Below, in pieces: positions 8,410-19,836 of a DNA stretch of 64,000 bases. Location: the NCBI RefSeq assembly GCF_900089585.1, contig NZ_FLRH01000003.1, positions 1,874,501-1,938,500 of the forward strand. Reading direction: 5' to 3'. The notes under the pieces were generated by a model, which ran no database searches, was not told where the DNA came from, and was given only the letters and a program-made list of their open reading frames with translations. Origin of the DNA: Micromonospora sediminicola (lineage in GTDB: Bacteria > Actinomycetota > Actinomycetes > Mycobacteriales > Micromonosporaceae). The translations under genes and the position numbers were made by a program. The stretch's first letter is position 1. Every line of letters starts with the position of its first letter.

Positions 8410-8760
8410 ATGGGAGTCGACTGCCTGTTCTGCCGGATCGTCGCCGGGGAGATCCCGGCCACCATCGTCCGTGAGACCGCCACCACCCTCGCCTTCCGGG
8501 ACATCGACCCGAAGGCGCCCACCCACGTGCTGGTGATCCCCAAGGAGCACTACGCGGACGTGGCCACGCTCGCCCAGGGCGACCCCGGGCTCGCCGGCGA
8601 GGTGCTCCACACCGCGGCCGTGGTGGCCGAGGAGGAGGGCCTGACGGTGGACGGCTTCCGGCTCATGTTCAACACCGGCCCGTACGGCGGCCAGGAGGTC
8701 TTCCACGTGCACGCCCACCTGCTCGGTGGCGCGCCGCTCGGCCCGATGCTCTGCCGGTGA
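8410..8760 (+). CDS. HIT family nucleotide-binding protein (HINT-like)
   Basis: A 116-residue histidine-triad protein. It opens with CLFCRIVAGEIPA, has DIDPKAPTHVLVIPKEHY in the middle and ends with the triad FHVHAHLLGG (His 99, 101, 103). HINT proteins hydrolyse AMP-linked phosphoramidates. Full length for the family. The downstream hydrolase starts three bases after the stop. Confidence 0.93.
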   Translation: MGVDCLFCRIVAGEIPATIVRETATTLAFRDIDPKAPTHVLVIPKEHYADVATLAQGDPGLAGEVLHTAAVVAEEEGLTVDGFRLMFNTGPYGGQEVFHVHAHLLGGAPLGPMLCR

Positions 8761-8762
8761 CC

Positions 8763-10139
8763 ATGACCGGGATCTCCGACCGGCTCGACCGGATGGTGCG
8801 GCAGGCGCAGGCGAAGGGCCGGATCCCGGCGGTCTCGGCGGCCCTGCACCGGGCCGACCGGCCGCTCTGGACCTGCGCGGTGGGTGGCACCGGCAACGAC
8901 ACCCCGCTCGACGCCGAGACGGTCTTCCGGATCGGCTCGGTCACCAAGACCTTCACCGCGACGCTGGTCCTGCAGTGCCGCGACGACGGGCTGCTCGACC
9001 TGGACGACCCGATCGGGCGGCACCTCGACCTCGCCGCGCACAGCGAGCTGACCGTGCGCCGGCTGCTGTCGCACACCGCCGGCCTGCAACGCGAGCCGCA
9101 CGGCGACGTGTGGGACAGCCTGCGCGCGCCCGCCGTCGACGAGCTGCTGGCGGACCTGGCCCGGGTCGAGCGGGTGCTGCCCACCGGCCGGCGGTTCCAC
9201 TACTCCAACCTCGGCATGGCGTTGCTCGGCGAGCTGGTCGCCCGGCGGCGGGGTGGCTCCTGGACCGAGGTGCTCGCCGAGCGGGTGCTCGACCCGCTCG
9301 GGTTGACCGCCACCGGCGTCCGGCCGGGGGAGCGGGCGGCGACCGGTTTCCTGGTCGACGAATACTCCGACGAGGCGCACCCGGAACCGCCCACCGACTT
9401 CGGCGCGGTGGCGCCGGCCGCCCAGTTGTGGAGCACCGCGCCGGACATGGCGCGCTGGGCGGCGTTCCTGGCCGACCCGCGGGCGCTGGACCCGGCCGGC
9501 GCGGTCCTCGCCCCGGCCACGGTCGAGGAGATGCGCTGGCCGCTGACCACGACCGACGAGTCGCTCTGGGCGGCCGGGTTCGGGCTGGGGCTGATCCTGG
9601 TGCCGCAGCCGGCCCGGGTGACCCACGTGGGGCACGACGGCGCGATGCCCGGCTTCCTGGCCGCCGTCTACGGCCGGCGCGGCGGGGACGGCACCCCGGG
9701 CGCGATGGGCGCCGCGGTGCTCGGCTCGTCCGGCGCCGGGGTGGAGGTGTTCGACCTGGTGCACGACCTGCTCGCCGCCGCCGCCGAGCACGACCCGGCG
9801 GAGATCGAGCCGTGGCGCCCCGGTCCACCCGCGCCCGACCACCTGCGCGGGATGCTGGGCCGCTGGTGGGGCGAGGGCTTCGAGTACGTCTTCTCCTGGC
9901 ACGACGGCGCGCTGCGGGCCCGCGGCGCGGGCGACCCGGCCGGTAAGCCCCCGGCGGTGTTCGCGCCGCTGCCGGACCGGCCGGACGTGTTCCGCACGGT
10001 CTCCGGCCGGGAGGTGGGCGAGCTGCTCCGGCTGACCCGGGACGAGAAGGGAGTGGTGGTCCGGATGCACTGGGCGACCTACCGGTTCACCCGCCGCCAG
10101 GAGACCTTCGACGGCTACGACTTCCGGGTCGGCGGCTGA
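8763..10139 (+). CDS. Serine hydrolase, class C beta-lactamase-like
   Basis: A 458-residue penicillin-binding/beta-lactamase-fold enzyme without a visible signal peptide. The SxxK motif is S59-V-T-K62 (RIGSVTKTFTATL), the YxN motif is in RRFHYSNLGMAL (about residue 147) and the HxG motif is in HVGHDGAMPGF. The last 130 residues (from LRGMLGRWWGEGFEYVF) resemble the lipocalin-like tail seen in D-aminopeptidase and esterase relatives. Cytosolic peptidase or esterase activity is more likely than beta-lactam resistance. The ATG at 8763 is chosen over a GTG at 8757 that overlaps the preceding stop; with hint-like spacing the two genes form an operon. Confidence 0.87.
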   Translation: MTGISDRLDRMVRQAQAKGRIPAVSAALHRADRPLWTCAVGGTGNDTPLDAETVFRIGSVTKTFTATLVLQCRDDGLLDLDDPIGRHLDLAAHSELTVRRLLSHTAGLQREPHGDVWDSLRAPAVDELLADLARVERVLPTGRRFHYSNLGMALLGELVARRRGGSWTEVLAERVLDPLGLTATGVRPGERAATGFLVDEYSDEAHPEPPTDFGAVAPAAQLWSTAPDMARWAAFLADPRALDPAGAVLAPATVEEMRWPLTTTDESLWAAGFGLGLILVPQPARVTHVGHDGAMPGFLAAVYGRRGGDGTPGAMGAAVLGSSGAGVEVFDLVHDLLAAAAEHDPAEIEPWRPGPPAPDHLRGMLGRWWGEGFEYVFSWHDGALRARGAGDPAGKPPAVFAPLPDRPDVFRTVSGREVGELLRLTRDEKGVVVRMHWATYRFTRRQETFDGYDFRVGG

Positions 10140-10186
10140 GCGCCGGAGCACCGGAAATGGACGCGGTGCGTACGGTGCCGACCCGA

Positions 10187-10192
10187 TACGAT
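10187..10192 (+). promoter_or_regulatory. Candidate -10 (TACGAT) of the phoH promoter
   Basis: TACGAT within CCGATACGATGGG, about 54 bases before the phoH start, in an intergenic gap of about 105 bases. The -35 region is poor. Confidence 0.4.
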
Positions 10193-10245
10193 GGGAGCAA
10201 CCGTACGCCGCGCCAGCAGGGCCCGGCGCCGAGATCGGAGAGCAG

Positions 10246-12402
<2,157 letters not shown>

Positions 12403-12421
12403 CCACCAGAGGAAGACAGAG

Positions 12422-12895
12422 TTGTCCATCGAGATCGCCAACGAGTCCGGTGTCGAGGTCGACACCGACGCCGTGCTCGCCGTGGCCCGGCACGCCCTCG
12501 ACGAGATGGGGGTCAACCCCCTTGCCGAGCTGTCCGTGCTGCTGGTCGACATCGAATACATGTCGGAGCTGAACCACCGCTGGATGGGTGGCGACGGTCC
12601 GACCGACGTGCTCGCGTTCCCCATGGACGAGGGCAGCGTCGACCACGGGCCGGGGGAGAGCGCCCCGGCCGGCGGCGAGCCGGCCCTGCTCGGCGACATC
12701 GTGCTCTGCCCGGAGGTGGCGGCCAAGCAGGCGGCCGCCGCCGGGCACTCCGCCGCCGACGAGCTGCACCTGCTCACCGTGCACGGCGTGCTGCACCTGC
12801 TCGGCTACGACCACGCCGAGCCCGAGGAGGAGCGGGAGATGTTCGGTCTCCAGGCCCGGCTGCTGGCCAGCTGGCGGTCGACCCGGTCGCGGTGA
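12422..12895 (+). CDS. ybeY: Endoribonuclease YbeY
   Basis: A 157-residue metalloprotein with the zinc motif H121-GVLH125-LLGYDH131 (HxxxHxxxxxH) and the substrate-side sequence [10 protein letters not shown]. YbeY matures rRNA 3' ends and takes part in 70S quality control. The start is a TTG at 12422, with AGAGGA about 8 bases upstream; no better start exists. It lies 19 bases after phoH and its stop overlaps the next start, so phoH-ybeY-corC-like form one unit. Confidence 0.95.
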   Translation: MSIEIANESGVEVDTDAVLAVARHALDEMGVNPLAELSVLLVDIEYMSELNHRWMGGDGPTDVLAFPMDEGSVDHGPGESAPAGGEPALLGDIVLCPEVAAKQAAAAGHSAADELHLLTVHGVLHLLGYDHAEPEEEREMFGLQARLLASWRSTRSR

Positions 12896-14280
12896 TGGTC
12901 ACCCTGGCGGCGGTCGGCGCTCCGGCCGACCTGCCCGATCTTCAACTCCTGGTCTTCGCGGCCGGGCTGGTGGTGCTCGCCGGCCTGATCGCGATGACCG
13001 AGGCGGCGCTGGCCGCGGTCTCCCCGGCGCGCGCCGCCGAGTCGGCCCGGGACGGCGCGCGCGGCGCGCGCGCCCTCCAGGCGGTCGCCGGTGACGTGGT
13101 ACGTCACCTCAACCTCCTGCTCCTGCTGCGCCTGCTGGCCGAACTGACCGCGACCACGCTGGTCGCGCTGGTGGCGGTGGACACGTTCGGCGCCGGCTGG
13201 CGGGCCGCGCTGGTGACCGCCGGCGCGATGACCGTGGTGAGCTTCGTGGTGGTGGGGGTGGCGCCGCGCACGCTGGGCCGGCAGCACGCGTACGCGGTGG
13301 GCCGGGCGGTGGCGCCGCTGGTGCGCTGGCTGGGCCGGGCGTTGAACCCGCTGGCCTCGCTGCTGATCCTGATCGGCAACGCGGTCACCCCGGGCAAGGG
13401 CTTCCGGGAGGGGCCGTTCGCCACCCAGGTGGAGTTGCGTGAGCTGGTCGACCTGGCCGAGCAGCGCGGCGTGGTGGAGCACGGCGAACGCCAGATGATC
13501 CATTCGGTGTTCGCGCTCGGCGACACCATCGCCCGGGAGGTCATGGTCCCGCGCACCGAGATGGTGTGGATAGAGGAGAGCAAGACGCTGGCGCAGGCGC
13601 TGGCGCTCTTCCTGCGCTCCGGTTTCTCCCGCATCCCGGTGATCGGGGAGAACGTCGACGACGTGCTCGGCGTGCTCTACCTGAAGGACCTGATCCGGCG
13701 TATCCAGGGCGACCGGGGCGCGCGGGAGATGCCGGTGGCCGAGCTGATGCGCCCGGCGACGTTCGTGCCGGAGTCCAAGCCGGTGGACGACCTGCTCTCC
13801 GAGATGCAGGCGGCCCGCAACCACCTGGTGATCGTCGTCGACGAGTACGGCGGCACCGGCGGGCTGGTCACCATCGAGGACATCCTGGAGGAGATCGTCG
13901 GCGAGATCACCGACGAGTACGATGTCGAGCGCCCGCCGGTCGAGCACCTGGCGGACGGGGCCGTGCGGGTGACCGCCCGGCTGCCGGTGGAGAATCTGGG
14001 CGAGCTGTTCGACACCGAGCTGCCCACCGACGAGGTGGAGACGGTCGGTGGCCTGCTCGCCCAGGCGCTCGGTCGGGTGCCCATCCCGGGCGCCGAGGCC
14101 GAGGTGTCCGGCCTGCGGCTGATCGCCGAGGGCACCACCGGCCGGCGCAACCGGATAGACACCGTGCTGGTGAGCCGGGCCGAGCCGGGCGCCGCGTCGG
14201 AGGGCGCGGGGCGCGGCGAGCAGTCCGAGTCCCGTGGCAACAACAACCGTTCCGAGGAGAGGCAACCCGCCGATGCCTGA
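12892..14280 (+). CDS. Hemolysin/CorC-family membrane protein (CNNM-CBS)
   Basis: A 462-residue protein. An N-terminal CNNM (DUF21) membrane region with about four segments (residues 15-35, 75-100, 105-130 and 140-165) is followed by [24 protein letters not shown], a pair of CBS domains (about 215-340, including [15 protein letters not shown] and [18 protein letters not shown]) and a CorC_HlyC domain (about 350-435). Relatives act in magnesium or cobalt efflux or tolerance; the haemolysin name is historical. GTG at 12892 and ATG at 12895 both overlap the ybeY stop. The C-terminal 30 residues are hydrophilic and contain NNNRSEER. Confidence 0.92.
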   Translation: MMVTLAAVGAPADLPDLQLLVFAAGLVVLAGLIAMTEAALAAVSPARAAESARDGARGARALQAVAGDVVRHLNLLLLLRLLAELTATTLVALVAVDTFGAGWRAALVTAGAMTVVSFVVVGVAPRTLGRQHAYAVGRAVAPLVRWLGRALNPLASLLILIGNAVTPGKGFREGPFATQVELRELVDLAEQRGVVEHGERQMIHSVFALGDTIAREVMVPRTEMVWIEESKTLAQALALFLRSGFSRIPVIGENVDDVLGVLYLKDLIRRIQGDRGAREMPVAELMRPATFVPESKPVDDLLSEMQAARNHLVIVVDEYGGTGGLVTIEDILEEIVGEITDEYDVERPPVEHLADGAVRVTARLPVENLGELFDTELPTDEVETVGGLLAQALGRVPIPGAEAEVSGLRLIAEGTTGRRNRIDTVLVSRAEPGAASEGAGRGEQSESRGNNNRSEERQPADA

Positions 14281-14659
14281 GTCAGCCGCCGTGCCGGCCG
14301 CACTGCCCACCCCCGCCGATCCGGCCGAGCTGAGCGCCGAGGACGGCAAGCTCGTTGTCCTGGCCCGGGGCGCGCGGGGCCGGGTGGGGGCCGTGGAGGG
14401 CGCGGCGGTCCGCGACCAGGACGGCCGGACGTACGCGGCGGCCAGCGTGGCGCTGCCGTCGCTGACCCTGACCGCGCTCCAGTTGGCGGTGGCGTCGGCG
14501 GTGGCGGCCGGCGCGAGCCGGCTGGAGGCGGCGGTGGTGGTGACCGAGGCGTCGACGCTGGACGGGGCCGGGCACGCCGCGGTGCGTGACCTCTCCGCCG
14601 ACGCGCCGATCCACGTGGCGGCGCCGGACGGTGCGGTCCTCGGCACGGTGGTCGAGTGA
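14273..14659 (+). CDS. Cytidine deaminase-like protein lacking the zinc ligands
   Basis: A 128-residue protein between the CorC-like gene and era, exactly where Bacillus has cdd and Mycobacterium has Rv2365c. The fold signature remains (GRVGAVEGAAVRDQDGRTYAAASV, then LTLTALQLAVASAVAAGASRLEAAVVV), but the zinc-binding CAE is replaced by TAL and the PCGxC motif by a GAGHAAV stretch. No Cys is present at all, so it cannot be a zinc deaminase. The ATG at 14273 has GAGGAGAGG upstream and overlaps the preceding stop; its own stop overlaps the era start. Role unknown; a structural or RNA-related partner of Era is speculation. Confidence 0.75.
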   Translation: MPESAAVPAALPTPADPAELSAEDGKLVVLARGARGRVGAVEGAAVRDQDGRTYAAASVALPSLTLTALQLAVASAVAAGASRLEAAVVVTEASTLDGAGHAAVRDLSADAPIHVAAPDGAVLGTVVE

Positions 14660-15552
14660 CCACGTCCCAGGAGCGTCCCTACCGGGCCGGTTTCGCCTGT
14701 TTCGTCGGTCGGCCGAACGCCGGCAAGTCGACGTTGACCAACGCGATCATCGGCACCAAGATCGCGATCACCTCGAACAAGCCGCAGACCACCCGGCACA
14801 TCATCCGGGCCGTGCTGCACCGGCCGGAGTCCCAGCTCGTGCTGGTCGACACGCCCGGCCTGCACCGTCCCCGCACGCTGCTCGGCGAGCGCCTCAACGA
14901 CCTGGTCCGGGAGACCTGGAGCGAGGTCGACGTGATCGGGCTCTGCGTCCCGGCGAACGAGCCGGTCGGTCGGGGTGACCGGTTCATCACCGGCGAGCTG
15001 GCCAGCCTGAAGGCCACGGTGCTGGCCGTGGTGACCAAGACCGACCTGGTCGACAAGAAGCGGCTGGCGGAGCAGTTGCTGGCGGTCAGCGAGCTGGGCG
15101 AGTTCGCCGCCGTGGTGCCGGTGAGCGCGGTCTCCGGGCACCAGGTGGACACGCTGGTGGACGTGATGACCGGCTACCTGCCGGAGTCGCCGCAGCTCTA
15201 CCCGGACGACATGCTCACCGACGACCCGGAGCAGGTGCTGGTCGCCGAGCTGGTCCGGGAGGCGGCGCTGGAGGGGGTCCGGGACGAGCTGCCGCACTCC
15301 ATCGCCGTGGTGGTCGAGGAGATGATCGCCGAGGGCAACCTCACGAAGATCTACGCCGACCTCTACGTGGAGCGGTCGAGCCAGAAGGCCATCGTCATCG
15401 GGCACCGGGGCAGTCGACTCAAGCACGTCGGCACCACCGCCCGACGGCAGATCGAGGAGCTGCTCGGCACCCGGGTCTACCTGGACCTGCACGTCCGGGT
15501 GGCGAAGGACTGGCAGCGCGACCCGAAGCAGTTGCGCAAGCTCGGCTTCTGA
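14656..15552 (+). CDS. era: GTPase Era
   Basis: A 298-residue Era. G1 is GRPNAGKS (residues 18-25), the switch region SNKPQTTRHIIRAV, G3 DTPG, G4 TKTD and G5 VSAVSG. The C-terminal KH domain carries VVVEEMIAEGNLTKIYADLYVERSSQKAIVIGHRGSRLKHVG. Era binds the 3' end of 16S rRNA and checks 30S assembly. The GTG start overlaps the preceding stop by four bases (GTGA), so it is translationally coupled. Length is normal. Confidence 0.98.
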   Translation: MTTSQERPYRAGFACFVGRPNAGKSTLTNAIIGTKIAITSNKPQTTRHIIRAVLHRPESQLVLVDTPGLHRPRTLLGERLNDLVRETWSEVDVIGLCVPANEPVGRGDRFITGELASLKATVLAVVTKTDLVDKKRLAEQLLAVSELGEFAAVVPVSAVSGHQVDTLVDVMTGYLPESPQLYPDDMLTDDPEQVLVAELVREAALEGVRDELPHSIAVVVEEMIAEGNLTKIYADLYVERSSQKAIVIGHRGSRLKHVGTTARRQIEELLGTRVYLDLHVRVAKDWQRDPKQLRKLGF

Positions 15553-15558
15553 CCGGGG

Positions 15559-15574
15559 CCGGGGCGCGCCCCGG
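15559..15574. terminator. GC palindrome after era
   Basis: CCGGGGCGCGCCCCGG, a 16-base perfect palindrome starting seven bases after the era stop. A helix would have to open a four-base loop. No T-run follows, so it is only a possible terminator. Confidence 0.4.
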
Positions 15575-15619
15575 TCCCGGATGATCCGGATCAGTCAGTC
15601 CTATGGGACATCTCACGTT

Positions 15620-15635
15620 CCACGGACGTCCGTGG
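15620..15635. promoter_or_regulatory. 16-base palindrome upstream of the acyltransferase gene
   Basis: CCACGGACGTCCGTGG is a perfect palindrome 67 bases before the start of the acyltransferase gene, in a gap of 150 bases. Its symmetry and place suggest an operator for an unidentified dimeric regulator. Confidence 0.45.
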
Positions 15636-15702
15636 CTGTTTCGCGGCTCGCCGGAGCAGGGTAGGGAACCATGTCCCCGCCCCCGGACACGGCTGCGAGC
15701 TG

Positions 15703-16863
15703 ATGCGAAACCGCTACCTCGACCTGCTCCGTTTCCTGGCCATCGTGCGTGTCGTCACCTACCACGTCACCGGCTACGCCACGCTCACGCTGGTGTTCCC
15801 GGCGATGGCGGTGATGTTCGCGCTGGCCGGGTCGCTGATGGCCGCCTCGCTGGACCGCACCGGGGTGCCCGCCGTCGGGCGCCGCCTGCGCCGTCTGCTG
15901 CCCTCGCTCTGGGTGCTCGCCGCGGTCTTCGTGCCGGCCATGCTGCTCACCGGGTTGCCGCTCACGCCGAAGGTGCTCCTCTGGCTCTTCCCGATCAGCG
16001 ACCCGCCGGCCAACTACTGGGGCGGGCTGGCGCTGAGCCCGATCTGGTACCTGCGGGACTACCTGTGGTTCGTGCTCGCCTCGCCGCTGGTGCTGTGGCT
16101 GTTCCGCCGGGCGCCGCTGCCCACGCTGGCCGCCCCGTACGCGCTGCTGGCGGCGATCGAGTTCGGCGTGCTGGCGAACCCGCCGACCGTGCTGCGCGAG
16201 TTCGGCCTCTACTTCGGCGCGTGGCTGCTCGGCTTCGCCCACCACGACGGCCTGCTGCGGCGCATGCGCAACCGGGTGCTGCTGCCGGTCGCCGGGGGCC
16301 TCGGCGCCGCCGGCCTGGCCTGGATCGCCACCCACCCGGGCCCGCGCGGCTACGACATCAACGACATCCACCTCGGCAACGCGCTCTGGTCGGCCGCGTT
16401 CATCCTGGTGGCGATCGGCCGCGCGCCCACCGGCGCCGACTGGGTCGACCGGGTTCCGGCGCTCGGCCGCGCGGTGACGGTGGTCAACCGGCGGGCGCTG
16501 ACCGTCTACCTCTGGCACATGCCGTTCGTGGTGGCGCTCACCCCGCTGGTCGGGCTGGTCGGCTGGTCGCCGCGTGACCCGGTCGGCCTGTGGCTGCGGG
16601 TGGGACTGGTGTTCGTGCTGGTCGGCGTGGTGACGCTGCTGGTCGGGTGGGTCGAGGACCTGGCCGCCCGGCGTACCCCGGAACTGGTTCCCGGCGGGAC
16701 CCGGCGGACCGTGGCCGACCGGGCGGCGGCCGCCCCGGCCAGCCCGGCCAGCCCGGCCCCCGCGGGCGCGGCGGGCGGACTGGTCGGCGCCGGGGTCCGG
16801 GTGCCGACGCCCCGCGACGGCGAGCGCGTCGCGGAGGGCGCCCGCTGGCTCAGCGCGCGGTGA
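15703..16863 (+). CDS. Acyltransferase 3 family membrane protein
   Basis: A 386-residue polytopic protein with about ten hydrophobic segments. The opening RNRYLDLLRFLAIVRVVTYHV is the acyltransferase-3 signature with the catalytic-type His in the first segment; RRLRRLLPSLWVL and the late VNRRALTVYLWHMPFVVALTP follow the family pattern. Such enzymes O-acetylate or acylate sugars and lipids at the membrane; the target is unknown. The last 60 residues are Ala/Pro-rich and cytoplasmic. Its end overlaps the convergent lipoprotein gene by 14 bases. Confidence 0.88.
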   Translation: MRNRYLDLLRFLAIVRVVTYHVTGYATLTLVFPAMAVMFALAGSLMAASLDRTGVPAVGRRLRRLLPSLWVLAAVFVPAMLLTGLPLTPKVLLWLFPISDPPANYWGGLALSPIWYLRDYLWFVLASPLVLWLFRRAPLPTLAAPYALLAAIEFGVLANPPTVLREFGLYFGAWLLGFAHHDGLLRRMRNRVLLPVAGGLGAAGLAWIATHPGPRGYDINDIHLGNALWSAAFILVAIGRAPTGADWVDRVPALGRAVTVVNRRALTVYLWHMPFVVALTPLVGLVGWSPRDPVGLWLRVGLVFVLVGVVTLLVGWVEDLAARRTPELVPGGTRRTVADRAAAAPASPASPAPAGAAGGLVGAGVRVPTPRDGERVAEGARWLSAR

Positions 16864-17668
16864 CGGTGACGTTGCCGCTGGTGGCGGAGACGTCGAGCAG
16901 CACCGACGCGCCCGGATCGTTGGTCACGGTGACCTCCGTGTCACCGGACTTCGCGTCCGCCCGCACCCGGTAGCGGCCGTCCGGCACGACCAGGTCGACG
17001 TCCCCGCTGGTGGCGTGCAGCCGGGCCGGCGCGGGCTGGTCCAGCTCGACGGTGAGGTTGCCCGAGGTGGCCTCCGCGTCGATCGCGGAGGTCAGCCGGC
17101 GGGCCTCGATGTCGCCCGAGCGCGCCCGCAGCCGCACCGGGTGGGTCGCCTCCACCAGCCGGATGTTGCCTGAGCTGGTCGCGGCGCGGACCTCACCGGT
17201 CGCCCCGCTGACGGTCAGGTCCCCGGAGCTGAGCGTGAACTCGACCGCGCCGACCCCGCTGAGGTCGACGTTGCCGGAGCCGGTGCCGCCGCGCACCGCG
17301 ACGCCGGGTGGCGCCGTCACCTCCCAGGAGATGCTGCACCGCTGGCCGCAGTCGGTGGGCAGCACCAGCTCGTCGCCCCTGATCTCGTACCGGCTGTTCG
17401 GCTCGCCGCCCTGGTAGCGGACCACCCGCTTGATCCGTACCTGGTCGGCCGGGCCGTTGGCGCGGACCATCACGTCCCCCGACCCGCCGTCGTCGACGGT
17501 GATCCGGGCGATCTTCGTCCGCTCGGTCTGGTCGTAGTCGAGCCGGCGGAACGACAGGGTGTCACACCCGGCGAGGACGATCAGCGTGGTGGCCGCGGTC
17601 GCGGCCACCACCCCACGCGGCGATCGGAGAGCGGTGCGCGGCCGGAACGCCGTTCGGAGCGAAGCCAT
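16850..17668 (-). CDS. DUF4097-type beta-strand repeat lipoprotein
   Basis: A 272-residue protein. A basic N-terminus and hydrophobic stretch end in the lipobox TLIVLAGC (Cys near residue 34), so it is probably a lipoprotein. The rest is a ladder of repeated beta-strand units (SGDVMVRANG, GSGNVDLSGVGA, SSGDLTVSGATG, SSGNIRLVEATH, RSGDIEARRL, TSGNLTVELD, TSGDVDLVV and TSGNVTVTAR), the DUF4097/adhesin-like fold. Function unknown. The start at 17668 is supported by a TAGTGT -10 hexamer 7 bases upstream. Confidence 0.87.
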   Translation of the reverse strand: MASLRTAFRPRTALRSPRGVVAATAATTLIVLAGCDTLSFRRLDYDQTERTKIARITVDDGGSGDVMVRANGPADQVRIKRVVRYQGGEPNSRYEIRGDELVLPTDCGQRCSISWEVTAPPGVAVRGGTGSGNVDLSGVGAVEFTLSSGDLTVSGATGEVRAATSSGNIRLVEATHPVRLRARSGDIEARRLTSAIDAEATSGNLTVELDQPAPARLHATSGDVDLVVPDGRYRVRADAKSGDTEVTVTNDPGASVLLDVSATSGNVTVTAR

Positions 17669-17675
17669 GGCCAGC

Positions 17676-17681
17676 ACACTA
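17676..17681 (-). promoter_or_regulatory. -10 hexamer TAGTGT, leaderless promoter of the DUF4097 gene
   Basis: On the minus strand TAGTGT is followed by 7 bases and the ATG at 17668. The same hexamer and spacing occur at the enoyl-CoA hydratase gene. Confidence 0.55.
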
Positions 17682-17770
17682 GGGCCGGCCGGGCGGCCGA
17701 CACATCGGGGATCGCCCGCCGGCGCACCCCGAGCCGACCCTGAGATCGCACCCCGAGGGAGAATGGCCTG

Positions 17771-18646
17771 ATGGCCGGATACCGCCGACAGCTCTACCGC
17801 GACGACGCGGTGGTGCTGCGCGTGCAGAAGCTGGGCGAGTCCGACCGGATCATCACGCTGTTCACCCGCCGGCACGGCCGGTTGCGCGCGGTGGCCCGCG
17901 GCGTCCGGCGCACCTCCAGCCGGTTCGGCGCCCGGCTGGAGCCGTTCGGGCACGTCGACCTCCAGCTCGCCGGTGACCCCAAGGGCAACCAGGGCAGCTC
18001 GCTGCACACCGTCAGCCAGGTCGAGGCGATCGAGCTGTACGGCAAGCGGTTCCTCGGCGACTACCCCCGCTACACGGCGGCCAGCGCGATCGCCGAGACC
18101 GCCGAGCGGCTGACCCCGGTCGAGCGGGAACCCTCGCTGCGGCTGTTCCAGCTCACCCTCGGCGCGATGAAGTCCCTCGCCCGCGGCGACCACGCCACCA
18201 CGCTGGTGCTCGACGCCTACCTGCTGCGGGGCATGGCGTTCGCCGGCTGGGCGCCCGCGCTGAGCGCGTGCGCGGTCTGCGGCGAGCCGGGCCGGCACCG
18301 CGCGTTCTCGGTGCCGGCCGGCGGCGCGGTCTGCCCGGACTGCCGACCCCCCGGCGCCGCCCACCCCGCGCCGGCCACGCTGGCGCTGATGTCCGCGCTG
18401 ACCACCGGCGACTGGGCGTACGCCGACGCCGCCGACAACGGCGTCCGCCGGGAGTGCAGCGGGCTGGTCGCGGCGCACCTCCAGTGGCATCTGGAACGCG
18501 CGCTACGCTCGCTGCCGCTGGTCGACCGGGGTGGCCCGGCGACCGGCGCGGTCCCGCAGGCGGACGGGGCGGGACCGGGTGTGGTCCCGCCGCGCGCCGG
18601 CTCCGGGCCCGCAGCCGCCGGTGTGAACAGGGAGATGACCGAGTGA
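17771..18646 (+). CDS. recO: DNA repair protein RecO
   Basis: A 291-residue RecO. The OB-fold N-terminus reads [38 protein letters not shown]; the helical middle contains a zinc-binding CAVC...CPDC pair near residues 172 and 190. RecO loads RecA onto SSB-coated DNA with RecR. The C-terminal 40 residues ([16 protein letters not shown] and on) are low-complexity and not conserved. It is coupled to uppS by a GTGA overlap. Confidence 0.95.
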   Translation: MAGYRRQLYRDDAVVLRVQKLGESDRIITLFTRRHGRLRAVARGVRRTSSRFGARLEPFGHVDLQLAGDPKGNQGSSLHTVSQVEAIELYGKRFLGDYPRYTAASAIAETAERLTPVEREPSLRLFQLTLGAMKSLARGDHATTLVLDAYLLRGMAFAGWAPALSACAVCGEPGRHRAFSVPAGGAVCPDCRPPGAAHPAPATLALMSALTTGDWAYADAADNGVRRECSGLVAAHLQWHLERALRSLPLVDRGGPATGAVPQADGAGPGVVPPRAGSGPAAAGVNREMTE

Positions 18647-19455
18647 TCCGATCGACGAGGGCGCGCCGCCGCGAGCCGGTGCCGCCGACCCCGCACCCGT
18701 CCGGCGCGCGCCCGCCGGCGTTGCCCGCGGGCGCGCTGCCCCGGCACATCGCCATCGTGATGGACGGCAACGGCCGCTGGGCCAAGGAGCGCGGGCTGCC
18801 CCGCACCAAGGGGCACGAGCAGGGCGAGCACAGCCTCTTCGACACCATCGAGGGCGCGATCGAGCTGGGCATCCCCTACCTGTCGGCGTACGCGTTCTCG
18901 ACCGAGAACTGGCGGCGCTCGCCGGACGAGGTCCGCTTCCTGATGGGCTTCAACCGCGACGTCATCCGCCGCCGCCGCGACCAGCTCGTCGACCTGGGCG
19001 TGCGGGTGGTCTGGTCGGGGCGGGCCGGGCGGCTCTGGAAGAGCGTGATCTCCGAGCTGCAGACCGCCGAGGAGATGTCCCGCGACAACTCGACGCTGAC
19101 GCTGCAGTTCTGCGTCAACTACGGCGGCCAGGCGGAGATCGCCGACGCCGCCGCCGCGATCGCCCGTGACGTGGCCGCCGGCAAGCTGCACCCGGACAAG
19201 GTCACCGAGAAGACGGTGGCCCGCTACCTCTACCACCCCGAGGTGCCCGAGGTCGACCTGTTCCTGCGTCCCTCCGGCGAGCAGCGCATCTCCAACTTCC
19301 TGCTCTGGCAGACCGCCTACGCCGAACTGGTCTACCTGGACACGCTCTGGCCCGACTTCGACCGCCGTCACCTCTGGTACGCCTGCGAGCTGTACGCCCA
19401 GCGGGACCGCCGCTTCGGCGGGGCGCTGCCCAACCCGGTGGCCCCGGGAGTCTGA
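18643..19455 (+). CDS. uppS: Isoprenyl transferase (undecaprenyl/decaprenyl diphosphate synthase)
   Basis: A 270-residue cis-prenyltransferase. The catalytic Asp is D41 in [38 protein letters not shown] and [24 protein letters not shown] are family motifs. It builds the lipid carrier for cell-wall synthesis. The GTG at 18643 overlaps the recO stop; the frame extends upstream but as a shadow of recO. The first 30 residues are a non-conserved Pro/Arg-rich extension. The recO-uppS pair is typical for Actinobacteria. Confidence 0.95.
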   Translation: MIRSTRARRREPVPPTPHPSGARPPALPAGALPRHIAIVMDGNGRWAKERGLPRTKGHEQGEHSLFDTIEGAIELGIPYLSAYAFSTENWRRSPDEVRFLMGFNRDVIRRRRDQLVDLGVRVVWSGRAGRLWKSVISELQTAEEMSRDNSTLTLQFCVNYGGQAEIADAAAAIARDVAAGKLHPDKVTEKTVARYLYHPEVPEVDLFLRPSGEQRISNFLLWQTAYAELVYLDTLWPDFDRRHLWYACELYAQRDRRFGGALPNPVAPGV

Positions 19456-19522
19456 GGTCACGCTTAGCGACGCGCCGCGCTGGGTACGGGTATCCACAGC
19501 AGCCAACGCGGAGGTGAACCAC

Positions 19523-19708
19523 ATGATTCAGAAGCGGATCGCGCAGTGGGCGGTCATGGCGGTCGCCGTGCCGCTGGCGGCAGCCGGCGCGCGCCGGCTC
19601 AGCCACTCCCTGGAGGCCCGTCGTGGCCCGAGCGGGGTGAGCCGCCTGCTGACCAAGGGCGCCGACATGATCCGGCCGCAGAAGGCCAAGCGGCGCCGGT
19701 TCTTCTGA
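19523..19708 (+). CDS. Small basic single-span protein
   Basis: A 61-residue protein: a short hydrophobic segment (WAVMAVAVPLAAAGA, residues 9-23) followed by a very basic tail ending KAKRRRFF. An AGCGGAGGTG-like ribosome site precedes the ATG at 19523 by about six bases. The strong ribosome site and hairpins directly after the stop support a real gene. Function not recognised. Confidence 0.7.
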   Translation: MIQKRIAQWAVMAVAVPLAAAGARRLSHSLEARRGPSGVSRLLTKGADMIRPQKAKRRRFF

Positions 19709-19712
19709 CCCC

Positions 19713-19781
19713 GACGGCCGGCCCCGTGCCGGCCGTCCCGCGGACGCCCCGCATCCGGCTTTCCGGCCGGATCGCGGGGCG
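19713..19781 (+). terminator. Two tandem hairpins after the 61-residue gene
   Basis: GACGGCCGG (19713-19721) pairs with CCGGCCGTC (19729-19737); then CGCCCCGC plus ATCCGG (19745-19758) pairs with CCGGAT plus GCGGGGCG (19767-19781, one bulged base). Both are strong stems directly after the stop, with no T-run, as usual in this GC range. Confidence 0.6.
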
Positions 19782-19836
19782 TTCCGCTTACGATCGGCGC
19801 AGGGCGCGCCGCCGGGACGCGCCGCCACGGGGGTGG

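Noticed and set aside
12805..15492. 895-residue open frame on the minus strand opposite the CorC-like gene and era
   Set aside because: His/Arg/Gln/Gly-rich composition, antisense to well-recognised genes; a GC-rich shadow.
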